From: Diplolepis rosae
Taxonomy: Eukaryota; Arthropoda; Insecta; Hymenoptera; Diplolepididae
Length of the DNA: 64,000 nucleotides
Assembly (NCBI GenBank): GCA_030998225.1
Contig: JAPYXD010000473.1
Span: 42,109 to 106,108 of the forward strand
Direction: 5' to 3'
This document shows positions 11,948 through 23,500 of the stretch, one piece after another. The translations under genes and the position numbers were made by a program. The notes under the pieces are model-generated. The model ran no database searches, had not been told where the DNA came from, and saw only the letters and a list, made by a program, of their open reading frames with translations. Position 1 is the first letter of the stretch, and every line of letters begins with the position of its first letter.

Positions 11948-12855
11948 GTTTCAAAAAGACTATAAAAGTAGCCGGAACGATAAATACTATATTGTGCAAA
12001 CGGCTTTTCTGCTAGAAAACAATGATAGTGAAATTTAATTTAAACTGTTGATTCGCTGCGAAGAAATACACTGTTATTTTTTGAAATGGGGTTTTTCGAT
12101 TTATTCTTTTATAACTTGATTTAGTTTTTATATGTGCTTTTCTTATTCATTCTGCGACAAACACTAACATTTGTAAATTCGACTTTTCTAATATATGCAA
12201 ACGCCATTGAATGTAAATTGAGATTTTATGATGCTACATGCTTAATCTGACATGCACTATTCGATAATCTGAAATTTACATTTCTCAATTAATAATACAT
12301 TAAGTATAGAACTGATCAAATCAAGGTTGTTGAATTTCACGTAAATCATGTTTATGGACGCGCTGAATGACAATCACCAACGATTTCCAAAAACGTGAAA
12401 TGTTTCAAAAAGACTATAAAAGTAGCCGTAACGATAAATACTATATTGTGCAAACGGCTTTTCTGCTAGAAAACAATGTTAGTGAAATTTAATTTAAACT
12501 GTTGATTCGCTGCGAAGAAATACGATGTTATTTTTTGAAGTGGGGTTTTTCGATTTATTCTTTTATAACTTGATTTAGTTTTTATATGTGCTTTTCTTAT
12601 TCATTCTGCGACAAACACTAACATTTGTAAATTCGACTTTTCGAATATATGCAAACGCCATTGAATGTAAATTGAGATTTTATGATGCTACATGCTTAAT
12701 CTGACATGCACTATTCGATAATCTGAAATTTACATTTCTCAATTAATAATACATTAAGTATAGAACTGATCAAATCAAGGTTGTTGAATTTCACGTAAAT
12801 CATGTTTATGGACGCGCTGAATGACAATCACCAACGATTTCCAAAAACGTGATAT

Positions 12856-13325
12856 GTTTCAAAAAGACTATAAAGGTTGCCGACAACATAATTTCTATAT
12901 GTTGCAAACGCCGTTTTTGTTAGAAAAAATTATTAGTGATATATAATTTAAACCGTTGAGTCGCTGCGAAGAAACACAAAGTTATTTTTTAGAAATAGAG
13001 TTTTCCGATATGTTTTTTTATAACTTTACTCAGTTTGCTCCGATGGAAGGCACAAGTATTTTCTTTTTGATCTACCTCTTTGATCAGAACACGCAAAACC
13101 ATATTATGGATTTAGATCTTTTAAGTGCTTTTCATATTGATTCTGCGACAAACACTAACATTTGTAAATTCGAATTTTCGACTATATGCAAACGAAAATT
13201 CATTTTTCTCAAATAAAAATACATTACGTGATGAACTGATCAAATGAAGGTTGTTGAATTTGACGTAAATCATGTTTATGGACGCGCTGAATGACAATCA
13301 CCAACGATTTCCAAAAACGTGATAT
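12856..13325 (+). repeat. B-form unit, subtype B1 (470 bp)
   Basis: B module present, A module absent. It shares acaacataatttc, gcaaacgccg and the atagagttttccg allele with the B unit at 2262. It differs from that unit by a few substitutions within the TTG-initiated frame, several of which change the predicted residue. Confidence 0.92.
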
Positions 13326-13770
13326 GTTTCAAAAAGTCTATAAAAGTAGCCGGAACTGTATGTTGCAAACGGCTTTTCTGCTAGAAAACAATGTTAGTGA
13401 AATTAAATTTAAACTGTTGATTCGTTGAGAAGAAATACAATGTTATTTTTTGAAATGGTGTTTTTCGATTTATTCTTTTATAACTTTATTCAGTTTTTAT
13501 ATGTTCTTTTCGTATTCATTCTGCGACAAATGCTAACATTTTTAAATTTGACTTTTCTAATATACGCAAACGCCATTGAATGTAAATTGAAATTTTATTT
13601 TACTACATACTTAATCTGAAATACACTATTCGATAAAACGAATTTTTTATATCTGAAATAATAATACATTAAGTGAAGAACTGATAAAATGTAGGTTGTT
13701 GACTTTCACGTAAATCATGTTTATAGACGCGCTGAATGACAATCACCAACGATTTCCGAAGACGTGATAT

Positions 13771-14240
13771 GTTTCAAAAAGACTATAAAAGTTGCCAACA
13801 ACATAAGTTCTATATGTTGAAAACGGCGTTTTTGTTAGAAAAAATTATTAGTGATATTTAATTTAAACCTTTGAGTCGCTGTAAAGAAATACAAAGTAAT
13901 TTTTTAGAAATGAGGTTTTTCGATTCGTTGTTTTATAACATTACTCAGTTTGCTCCGATGGAAGGCACAAGTATTTTCTTTTTGATCTACCTCTTTGATC
14001 AGAACACGCAAAACCATATTATGGATTTAGATCTTTTAAGTGCTTTTCATATTGATTCTGCGACAAACACTAACATTTGTAAATTCGAATTTTCGACTAT
14101 ATGCAAACGAAAATTCACATTTCTCAAATAAAAATACATTACGTGATGAACTGATCAAATGAAGGTTGTTGAATTTGACGTAAATCATGTTTATGGACGC
14201 GCTGAATGACAATCACCAACGATTTCCAAAAACGTGATAT
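13771..14240 (+). repeat. B-form unit, subtype B1 (470 bp)
   Basis: B module present, A module absent. It carries gttgccaacaacataag, gtaaagaaatac and gaggtttttcgattcg, as does the B unit at 3184. Paired B units at 12856 and 13771 flank a single A unit, as at 2262 and 3184. Confidence 0.92.
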
Positions 14241-15583
14241 GTTTCAAAAAGACTATAAAAGTAGCCGGAACTGTATGTTGCAAACGGCTTTTCTGCTAGA
14301 AAACAATGTTAGTGAAATTAAATTTAAACTGTTGATTCGTTGAGAAGAAATACAATGTTATTTTTTGAAATGGTGTTTTTCGATTTATTCTTTTATAACT
14401 TTATTCAGTTTTTATATGTTCTTTTCGTATTCATTCTGCGACAAATGCTAACATTTTTAAATTTGACTTTTCTAATATACGCAAACGCCATTAAATGTAA
14501 ATTGAGATTTTATTTCACTACATACTTAATCTGACATACACTATTCGATAAAACGAATTTTTTATGTCTGAATTAATAATACATTAAGTGAAGAACTGAT
14601 CAAATGTAGGTTGTTGAATTTGACGTAAATCATGTTTATAGACGCGCTGAATGACAATCACCAACGATTTCCGAAAACCTGAAATGTTTCAAAAAGACTA
14701 TAAAAGTAGCCGTAACAATAAATACTATATGGTGCAAACTGCTTTTCTGCTAGAAAACAATGTTAGTGAAATATAATTTAAGCTGTTGATTGGTTGCGAA
14801 GAAATACAATGTTATTGTTTGAAATGGGGTTTTTCGATTTATTCTTTTATAACGTTATTCAGTTTTTATATGTTCTTTTCGTATTCATTCTGCGACAAAT
14901 GCTAACATTTTTAAATTTGACTTTTCGAATATACGCAAACGCCATTGAATGTAAATTGAGATTTTATTTTACTACATGCTTAATCTGACATGCACTGTTC
15001 GATAATCTGAAATTTACATTTCTCAAATAATAATACATTAAGTAAAGAACTGATCAAATGAAGGTTGTTGAATTTGACGAAAATCATGTTTATAGGCGCG
15101 CGGAATGACAATCACCAACGATTTCCAAAAACGTGATATGTTTCAAAAAGACTATAAAAGTAGCCGGAACAATAAATACTATATTGTGCAAACGGCTTTT
15201 CTGCAACAAAACAATGTTAGTGAAATTAAATTTAAACTGTTCATTCGTTGAGAAGAAATACAATGTTATTTTTTGAAATGGGATTTTTCGATTGATTCTT
15301 TTATAACTTTATTCAGTTTCTTCCATATTCATTTTGCGACAAATGCTAACATTTGTAAATTTGACTTTTCGACTATACGCAAACGCCATTGAATGTAAAT
15401 TGAGATTTTATGATACTACATGCTTAATCTGACATGCACTATTCGATAATCTCAAATTTACATTTCTCAATTAATATTACGTTAAGTGAAGAACTGATCA
15501 AATGTAGGTTGTTGAATTTGACGTAAATCATGTTTATAGACGCGCTGAATGACAATTACCAACGATTTCCGAAAACGTGATAT

Positions 15584-18305
15584 GTTTCAAAAAGACCATA
15601 AAAGTAGCCGTAACGATAAATACTATGTGGTGCAAACGGCTTTTCTGCTAGAAAACAATGTTAGTGAAATTTAATTTAAACTGCTGATTCGCTGCGAAGA
15701 AATACACTGTTATTTTTTGAAATGGGGTTTTTCGATTTATTCTTTTATAACTTGATTTAGTTTTTATATGTGCTTTTATTATTCATTCTGCGACAAACAA
15801 TAACATTTGTAAATTTGACTTTTCGACTATACGCAAACGCCATTGAATGTAAATTGAGATTTTATGATACTACATGCTTAATCTGACATGCACTATTCGA
15901 TAATCTGAAATTTACATTTCTCAATTAATATTACGTTAAGTGAAGAACTGATCAAATGTAGGTTGTTGAATTTGACGTAAATCATGTTTATAAACGCGCT
16001 GAATGACAATTACCAACGATTTCCGAAAACGTGATATGTTTCAAAAAGACCATAAAAGCAGCCGTAACGATAAATACTATGTGGTGCAAACGGCATTTCT
16101 GTTTGAAAACAATGTTAGTGAAATTAATTTAAACTGCTGATTCGCTGCGAAGTAATACAATGTTATTTTATGAAATGGGGTTTTTCGATTTATTATTTTA
16201 TAAATTTATTCAGCTTTTATATGTGCTTTTCTTATTCATTCTGCGACAAACACTAACATTTGTAAATTTGACTTTTCGACTATACGCAAACGCCATTGAA
16301 TGTAAATTGTGATTTTATGATACTACATGCTTAATCTGACATGCACTATTCGATAATCTCAAATTTACATTTCTCAATTAATATTACGTTAAGTGAAGAA
16401 CTGATCAAATGTAGGTTGTTGAATTTGACGTAAATCATGTTTATAGACGCGCTGAATGACAATTACCAACGATTTCCGAAAACGTGATATGTTTCAAAAA
16501 GACCATAAAAGTAGCCGTAACGATAAATACTATGTGGTGCAAACGGCTTTTCTGCTAGAAAACAATGTTAGTGAAATTTAATTTAAACTGCTGATTCGCT
16601 GCGAAGAAATACACTGTTATTTTTTGAAATGGGGTTTTTCGATTTATTCTTTTATAACTTGATTTAGTTTTTATATGTGCTTTTATTATTCATTCTGCGA
16701 CAAACAATAACATTTGTAAATTTGACTTTTCGACTATACGCAAACGCCATTGAATGTAAATTGAGATTTTATGATACTACATGCTTAATCTGACATGCAC
16801 TATTCGATAATCTCAAATTTACATTTCTCAATTAATATTACGTTAAGTGAAGAACTGATCAAATGTAGGTTGTTGAATTTGACGTAAATCATGTTTATAG
16901 ACGCGCTGAATGACAATTACCAACGATTTCCGAAAACGTGATATGTTTCAAAAAGACCATAAAAGTAGCCGTAACGATAAATACTATGTGGTGCAAACGG
17001 CTTTTCTGCTAGAAAACAATGTTAGTGAAATTTAATTTAAACTGCTGATTCGCTGCGAAGAAATACACTGTTATTTTTTGAAATGGGGTTTTTCGATTTA
17101 TTCTTTTATAACTTGATTTAGTTTTTATATGTGCTTTTATTATTCATTCTGCGACAAACAATAACATTTGTAAATTTGACTTTTCGACTATACGCAAACG
17201 CCATTGAATGTAAATTGAGATTTTATGATACTACATGCTTAATCTGACATGCACTATTCGATAATCTGAAATTTACATTTCTCAATTAATATTACGTTAA
17301 GTGAAGAACTGATCAAATGTAGGTTGTTGAATTTGACGTAAATCATGTTTATAAACGCGCTGAATGACAATTACCAACGATTTCCGAAAACGTGATATGT
17401 TTCAAAAAGACCATAAAAGCAGCCGTAACGATAAATACTATGTGGTGCAAACGGCATTTCTGTTTGAAAACAATGTTAGTGAAATTAATTTAAACTGCTG
17501 ATTCGCTGCGAAGAAATACAATGTTATTTTATGAAATGGGGTTTTTCGATTTATTCTTTTATAAATTTATTCAGCTTTTATATGTGCTTTTCTTATTCAT
17601 TCTGCGACAAACACTAACATTTGTAAATTTGACTTTTCGACTATACGCAAACGCCATTGAATGTAAATTGAGATTTTATGATACTACATGCTTAATCTGA
17701 CATGCACTATTCGATAATCTCAAATTTACATTTCTCAATTAATATTACGTTAAGTGAAGAACTGATCAAATGTAGGTTGTTGAATTTGACGTAAATCATG
17801 TTTATAGACGCGCTGAATGACAATTACCAACGATTTCCGAAAACGTGATATGTTTCAAAAAGACCATAAAAGTAGCCGTAACGATAAATACTATGTGGTG
17901 CAAACGGCTTTTCTGCTAGAAAACAATGTTAGTGAAATTTAATTTACACTGCTGATTCGCTGCGAAGAAATACACTGTTATTTTTTGAAATGGGGTTTTT
18001 CGATTTATTCTTTTATAACTTGATTTAGTTTTTATATGTGCTTTTCTTATTCATTCTGCAACAAACACTAACATTTGTAAATTCGACTTTTCGAATATAT
18101 GCAAACGCCATTGAATGTAAATTGAGATTTTATGATACTACATGCTTAATCTGACATGCACTATTCGATAATCTCAAATTTACATTTCTCAATTAATATT
18201 ACGTTAAGTGAAGAACTGATCAAATGAAGGTTGTTGAATTTGACGTAAATCATGTTTATGGACGCGCTGAATGACAATCACCAACAATTTCCAAAAACGT
18301 GATAT
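15584..18305 (+). repeat. Three-unit higher-order repeat, two copies (period 1361 bp)
   Basis: Copy 1 has units at 15584, 16038 and 16491; copy 2 has units at 16945, 17399 and 17852. Units 15584 and 16945 look identical, including tgcttttattattc, caaacaataac and tataaacgcg. Units 16038 and 17399 (453 bp each) share gcagccgtaac, catttctgtttg, gaaattaattt and ataaatttattcagc, and differ at only a few sites (for example gaagtaatac against gaagaaatac). The third units agree in their front halves; the tail of 17852 has switched to another allele. Confidence 0.88.
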
Positions 18306-18774
18306 GTTTCAAAAAGACTATAAAGGTTGCCGACAACATATGATATATATGTTGCAAACGGCGTTTTTGTTAAAAAAAGTTATTAGTGATATTTAATTTA
18401 AACCGTTGATTCGCTGCGAAGAAACACAAAGTTATTTTTTAGAAATGGAGTTTTCCGATATGTTTTTTTATAACTTTACTCAGTTAGCTCCGAAAGAAGG
18501 TACAAGTATTTTCTTTTTGATCTACCTCTTTGATCAGAACACGCAAAACCATATAATGGATTTTGATCTTTTAAGTGAATTTCATATTCATTCTGTGACA
18601 AACACTAACATTTGTAAATTCGACTTTTCGAAAATATGCAAACACAATTCACATTTCTCAATTAAAAATACATTACGTGAGGAACTGATGAAATGAATGT
18701 TGTTGAATTTGAAGTAAATCATGTTTATGGACGCGCTGAATGACAATCACCAACGATTATCAAAAACGTGATAT
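18306..18774 (+). repeat. B-form unit, subtype B2 (469 bp), last B unit before the core
   Basis: B module present (here gctccgaaagaaggtacaag), A module absent, B2 tail alleles (cattctgtga, gaggaactgatg, gaagtaaatcatg). It ends the stretch containing B units; none follows until the hybrid at 63060, about 44 kb later. Confidence 0.92.
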
Positions 18775-18994
18775 GTTTCAAAAAGTCTATAAAAGTAGCC
18801 GGAAAGATAAATACTATGTGGTGCAAACGGCTTTTCTGCTAGAAAACAATGTTAGTGAAATTCAATTTAAACTGCTGATTGGCTGCGAAGAAATACAATG
18901 TTATTTTATGAAATGGGGTTTTTCGATTTATTCTTTTATAACTTTATTCAGCTTTTATATGTGCTTTTCATATTCATTCTGCGACAAATGCTAA
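18406..18994 (+). other. Chain of three overlapping short open frames, doubtful relic
   Basis: Frame 1 (18406-18696, 96 codons) opens at TTG and has no ATG start; it contains RCEETQSYF and FFLIYLFDQ. Its TGA stop overlaps an ATG as ATGA at 18693-18696. Frame 2 (18693-18743, 16 residues, ends NHVYGRAE) stops in a second ATGA at 18740-18743, where frame 3 (18740-18994, 84 codons, ATG start) begins. Frame 3 contains RDMFQKVYKSSRKDKYY and CEEIQCYF, which resembles the RCEETQSYF of frame 1 because it is the same repeat position. Frame 3 is open only because the usual TAA in the unit is CAA here. Equivalent 84-codon frames occur at 5367-5621 and 10551-10805, each after a B2 tail. I recognise no family, and B-unit variants include amino-acid changes, so active coding is unlikely. 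A decayed coding ancestor is possible. Confidence 0.3.
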
Positions 18995-20589
18995 CATTTG
19001 AAAATTTGACTTTTCTAATATACGCAAACGCCATTGAATGTAAATTGAGATTTTATGATACTACATGCTTAATCTGACATGCACTATTCGATAATCTCAA
19101 ATTTACATTTCTCAATTAATATTACGTTAAGTGAAGAACTGTTCAAATGTAGGTTGTTGAATTTGACGTAAATCATTTTTATAGACGCGCTGAATGACAA
19201 TCACCAAATATTTCCGAAAACGTGATATGTTTCAAAAAGACTATAAAGGTAGCCGTAACGATAAATACTATATGGTGCAAACTGCTTTTCTGCTAGAAAA
19301 CAATGTTAGTGAAATTTAATTTAAACTGTTGATTCGTTGCGAAGAAATACACTGTTATTTTTTGAAATGGGGTTTTTCGATTTATTCTTTTATAACTTGA
19401 TTTAGTTTTTATATGTGCTTTTCGTATTCATTCTGCGACAAATGCTAACATTTTTAAATTTGACTTTTCTAATACACGCAAACGCCATTGAATGTAAATT
19501 GAGATTTTATTTTACTACATACTTAATCTGACATACACTATTCGATAAAACGAATTTTTTATATCTCAATTAATAATACATTAAGTGAAGAACTGATCAA
19601 ATGTAGGTTGTTGAATTTGACGTAAATCATGTTTATAGACGCGCTGAATGACAATCACCAACGATTTCCGAAAACCTGAAATGTTTCAAAAAGACTATAA
19701 AAGTAGCCGTAACAATAAATACTATATGGTGCAAACTGCTTTTCTGCTAGAAAACAATGTTAGTGAAATTTAATTTAAACTGTTGATTCGTTGCGAAGAA
19801 ATACAATGTTATTGTTTGAAATGGGGTTTTTCGATTTATTCTTTTATAACTTTATTCAGTTTTTATATGTTCTTTTCGTATTCATTCTGCGACAAATGCT
19901 AACATTTTTAAATTTGACTTTTCGAATATACGCAAACGCCATTGAATGTAAATTGAGATTTTATTTTCTACATGCTTAATCTGACATGCACTGTTCGATA
20001 ATCTGAAATTTACATTTCTCAATTAATATTACGTTAAGTGAAGAACTGATCAAATGTAGGTTGTTGAATTTGACGTAAATCATGTTTATAGACGCGCTGA
20101 ATGACAATTACCAACGATTTCCGAAAACGTGATATGTTTCAAAAAGACCATAAAAGTAGCCGTAACGATAAATACTATGTGGTGCAAACGGCATTTCTGT
20201 TTGAAAACAATATTAGTGTAATTTAATTTAAACTGTTGATTCGCTGCGAAGAAATACAATGTTAATTTTTGAAATGGGGTTTTTCGATTTATTCTCTTAT
20301 AACTTTATTCAGTTTTTATATGTGCTTTTCATATTCATTCTGCGACAAACAGTAACATTTGTAAATTCGACTTTTCGAATATATGCAAACGCCATTGAAT
20401 GTAAATTGAGATTTTATGATACTACATGCTTAATCTGACATGCACTGTTCGATAATCTGAAATTTACATTTCTCAAATAATAATACATTAAGTAAAGAAC
20501 TGATCAAATGAAGGTTGTTGAATTTGACGTAAATCATGTTTATAGGCGCGCGGAATGACAATCACCAACGATTTCCAAAAACGTGATAT
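18775..20589 (+). repeat. Transitional block of four A-form units
   Basis: Units start at 18775, 19229, 19683 (453 bp) and 20136. Unit 18775 has the open gaaattcaattt allele and the tail accaaatatttccg. Units 19229 and 19683 carry flank alleles (gataaaacgaattt, tttttaaattt). Unit 20136 is a core Q type with ttattctcttat, shared with unit 24674, exactly ten units (4538 bp) further on. Confidence 0.83.
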
Positions 20590-23500
20590 GTTTCAAAAAG
20601 ACTATAAAAGTAGCCGGAACAATAAATACTATATTGTGCAAACGGCTTTTCTGCTAGAAAACAATGTTAGTGAAATTTAATTTAAATTGTTGATTCGCTG
20701 CGAAGAAATACAATGTTATTTTTTGAAATGGGGTTTTTCGATTTATTCTTTTATAACTTGATTTAGTTTTTATATGTGCTTTTCTTATTCATTCTGCGAC
20801 AAACACTAACATTTGTAAATTTGACTTTTCGAATATACGCAAACGCCATTGAATGTAAATTGAGATTTTATGATACTACATGCTTAATCTGACATGCACT
20901 ATTCGATAATCTCAAATTTACATTTCTCGATTAATATTACGTTAAGTGAAGAACTGATCAAATGTAGGTTGTTGGATTTGACGTAAATCATGTTTATAGA
21001 CGCGCTGAATGACAATTACCAACGATTTCCGAAAACGTGATATGTTTCAAAAAGACCATAAAAGTAGCCGTAACGATAAATACTATGTGGTGCAAACGGC
21101 TTTTCTGCTAGAAAACAATGTTAGTGAAATTTAATTTAAACTGCTGATTCGCTGCGAAGAAATACACTGTTATTTTTTGAAATGGGGTTTTTCGATTTAT
21201 TCTTTTATAACTTGATTTAGTTTTTATATGTGCTTTTCTTATTCATTCTGCGACAAACACTAACATTTGTAAATTCGACTTTTCGAATATATGCAAACGC
21301 CATTGAATGTAAATTGAGATTTTATGATGCTACATGCTTAATCTGACATGCACTATTCGATAATCTGAAATTTACATTTCTCAATTAATAATACATTAAG
21401 TAAAGAACTGATCAAATGAAGGTTGTTGAATTTGACGTTATCATGTTTATGGACGCGCTGAATGACAATCACCAACAATTTCCAAAAACGTGATATGTTT
21501 CAAAAAGACTATAAAAGTAGCCGGAACAATAAATACTATATTGTGCAAACGGCTTTTCTGCTAGAAAACAATGTTAGTGAAATTTAATTTAAATTGTTGA
21601 TTCGCTGCGAAGAAATACAATGTTATTTTTTGAAATGGGGTTTTTCGATTTATTCTTTTATAACTTGATTTAGTTTTTATATGTGCTTTTCTTATTCATT
21701 CTGCGACAAACACTAACATTTGTAAATTTGACTTTTCGACTATACGCAAACGCCATTGAATGTAAATTGAGATTTTATGATACTACATGCTTAATCTGAC
21801 ATGCACTATTCGATAATCTCAAATTTACATTTCTCAATTAATATTACGTTAAGTGAAGAACTGATCAAATGTAGGTTGTTGAATTTGACGTAAATCATGT
21901 TTATAGACGCGCTGAATGACAATTACCAACGATTTCCGAAAACGTGATATGTTTCAAAAAGACCATAAAAGTAGCCGTAACGGTAAATACTATGTGGTGC
22001 AAACGGCATTTCTGTTTGAAAACAATATTAGTGTAATTTAATTTAAACTGTTGATTCGCTGCGAAGAAATACAATGTTAATTTTTGAAATGGGGTTTTTC
22101 GATTTATACTTTTATAACTTTATTCAGTTTTTATATGTGCTTTTCATATTCATTCTGCGACAAACAGTAACATTTGTAAATTCGACTTTTCGAATATATG
22201 CAAACGCCATTGAATGTAAATTGAGATTTTATGATACTACATGCTTAATCTGACATGCACTATTCGATAATCTCAAATTTACATTTCTCAATTAATATTA
22301 CGTTAAGTGAAGAACTGATCAAATGTAGGTTGTTGAATTTGACGTTATTATGTTTATGGACGCGCTGAATGACAATCACCAACAATTTCCAAAAACGTGA
22401 TATGTTTCAAAAAGACCATAAAAGTAGCCGTAACGATAAATACTATGTGGTGCAAACGGCTTTTCTGCTAGAAAACAATGTTAGTGAAATTTAATTTAAA
22501 TTGTTGATTCGCTGCGAAGAAATACACTGTTATTTTTTGAAATGGGGTTTTTCGATTTATTCTTTTATAACTTGATTTAGTTTTTATATGTTCTTTTCGT
22601 ATTCATTCTGCGACAAATGCTAACATTTGAAAATTTGACTTTTCGAATATACGCAAAACGCCATTGAATGTAATTTGAGATTTTATGATACTACATGCTT
22701 AATCTGACATGCACTATTCGATAATCTCAAATTTACATTTCTCAATTAATATTACGTTAAGTGAAGAACTGATCAAATGTAGGTTGTTGAATTTGACGTA
22801 AATCATGTTTATAGACGCGCTGAATGACAATTACCAACGATTTCCGAAAACGTGATATGTTTCAAAAATACCATAAAAGTAGCCGTAACGATAAATACTA
22901 TGTGGTGCAAACGGCTTTTCTGCTAGAAAACAATGTTAGTGAAATTTAATTTAAACTGATGATTCTCTGCGAAGAAATACACTGTTATTTTTTGAAATGG
23001 GGTTTTTCGATTTATTCTTTTATAACTTGATTTAGTTTTTATATGTTCTTTTCGTATTCATTCTGCGACAAATGCTAACATTTTTAAATTTGACTTTTCG
23101 AATATACGCAAACGCCATTGAATGTAAATTGAGATTTTATGATACTACATGCTTAATCTGACATGCACTATTCGATAATCTCAAATTTACATTTCTCGAT
23201 TAATATTACGTTAAGTGAAGAACTGATCAAATGTAGGTTGTTGAATTTGACGTAAATCATGTTTATAGACGCGCTGAATGACAATTACCAACGATTTCCG
23301 AAAACGTGATATGTTTCAAAAAGACCATAAAAGTAGCCGTAACGATAAATACTATGTGGTGCAAACGGCATTTCTGTTTGAAAACAATATTAGTGTAATT
23401 TAATTTAAACTGTTGATTCGCTGCGAAGAAATACAATGTTAATTTTTGAAATGGGGTTTTTCGATTTATACTTTTATAACTTTATTCAGTTTTTATATGT

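Larger units (their letters stand above)
11948..15583 (+). repeat. Segment paralogous to 455-5015
   Basis: Units start at 11948, 12402, 12856 (B), 13326, 13771 (B), 14241, 14686 and 15140. They pair with 455, 909, 2262 (B), 2732, 3184 (B), 3654, 4108 and 4562 through private alleles: aatgatag with ctaatatatgc; gaagtgggg; gtaaagaaatac; cgccattaaatg; aagctgttgattgg with aacgttattc; ctgcaacaaaac. The units at 1363 and 1817 have no counterpart here. Units 13326 and 14241 carry the 9 bp front deletion (445 bp) that their partners lack, so the two segments are mosaic rather than simple copies. Confidence 0.85.
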
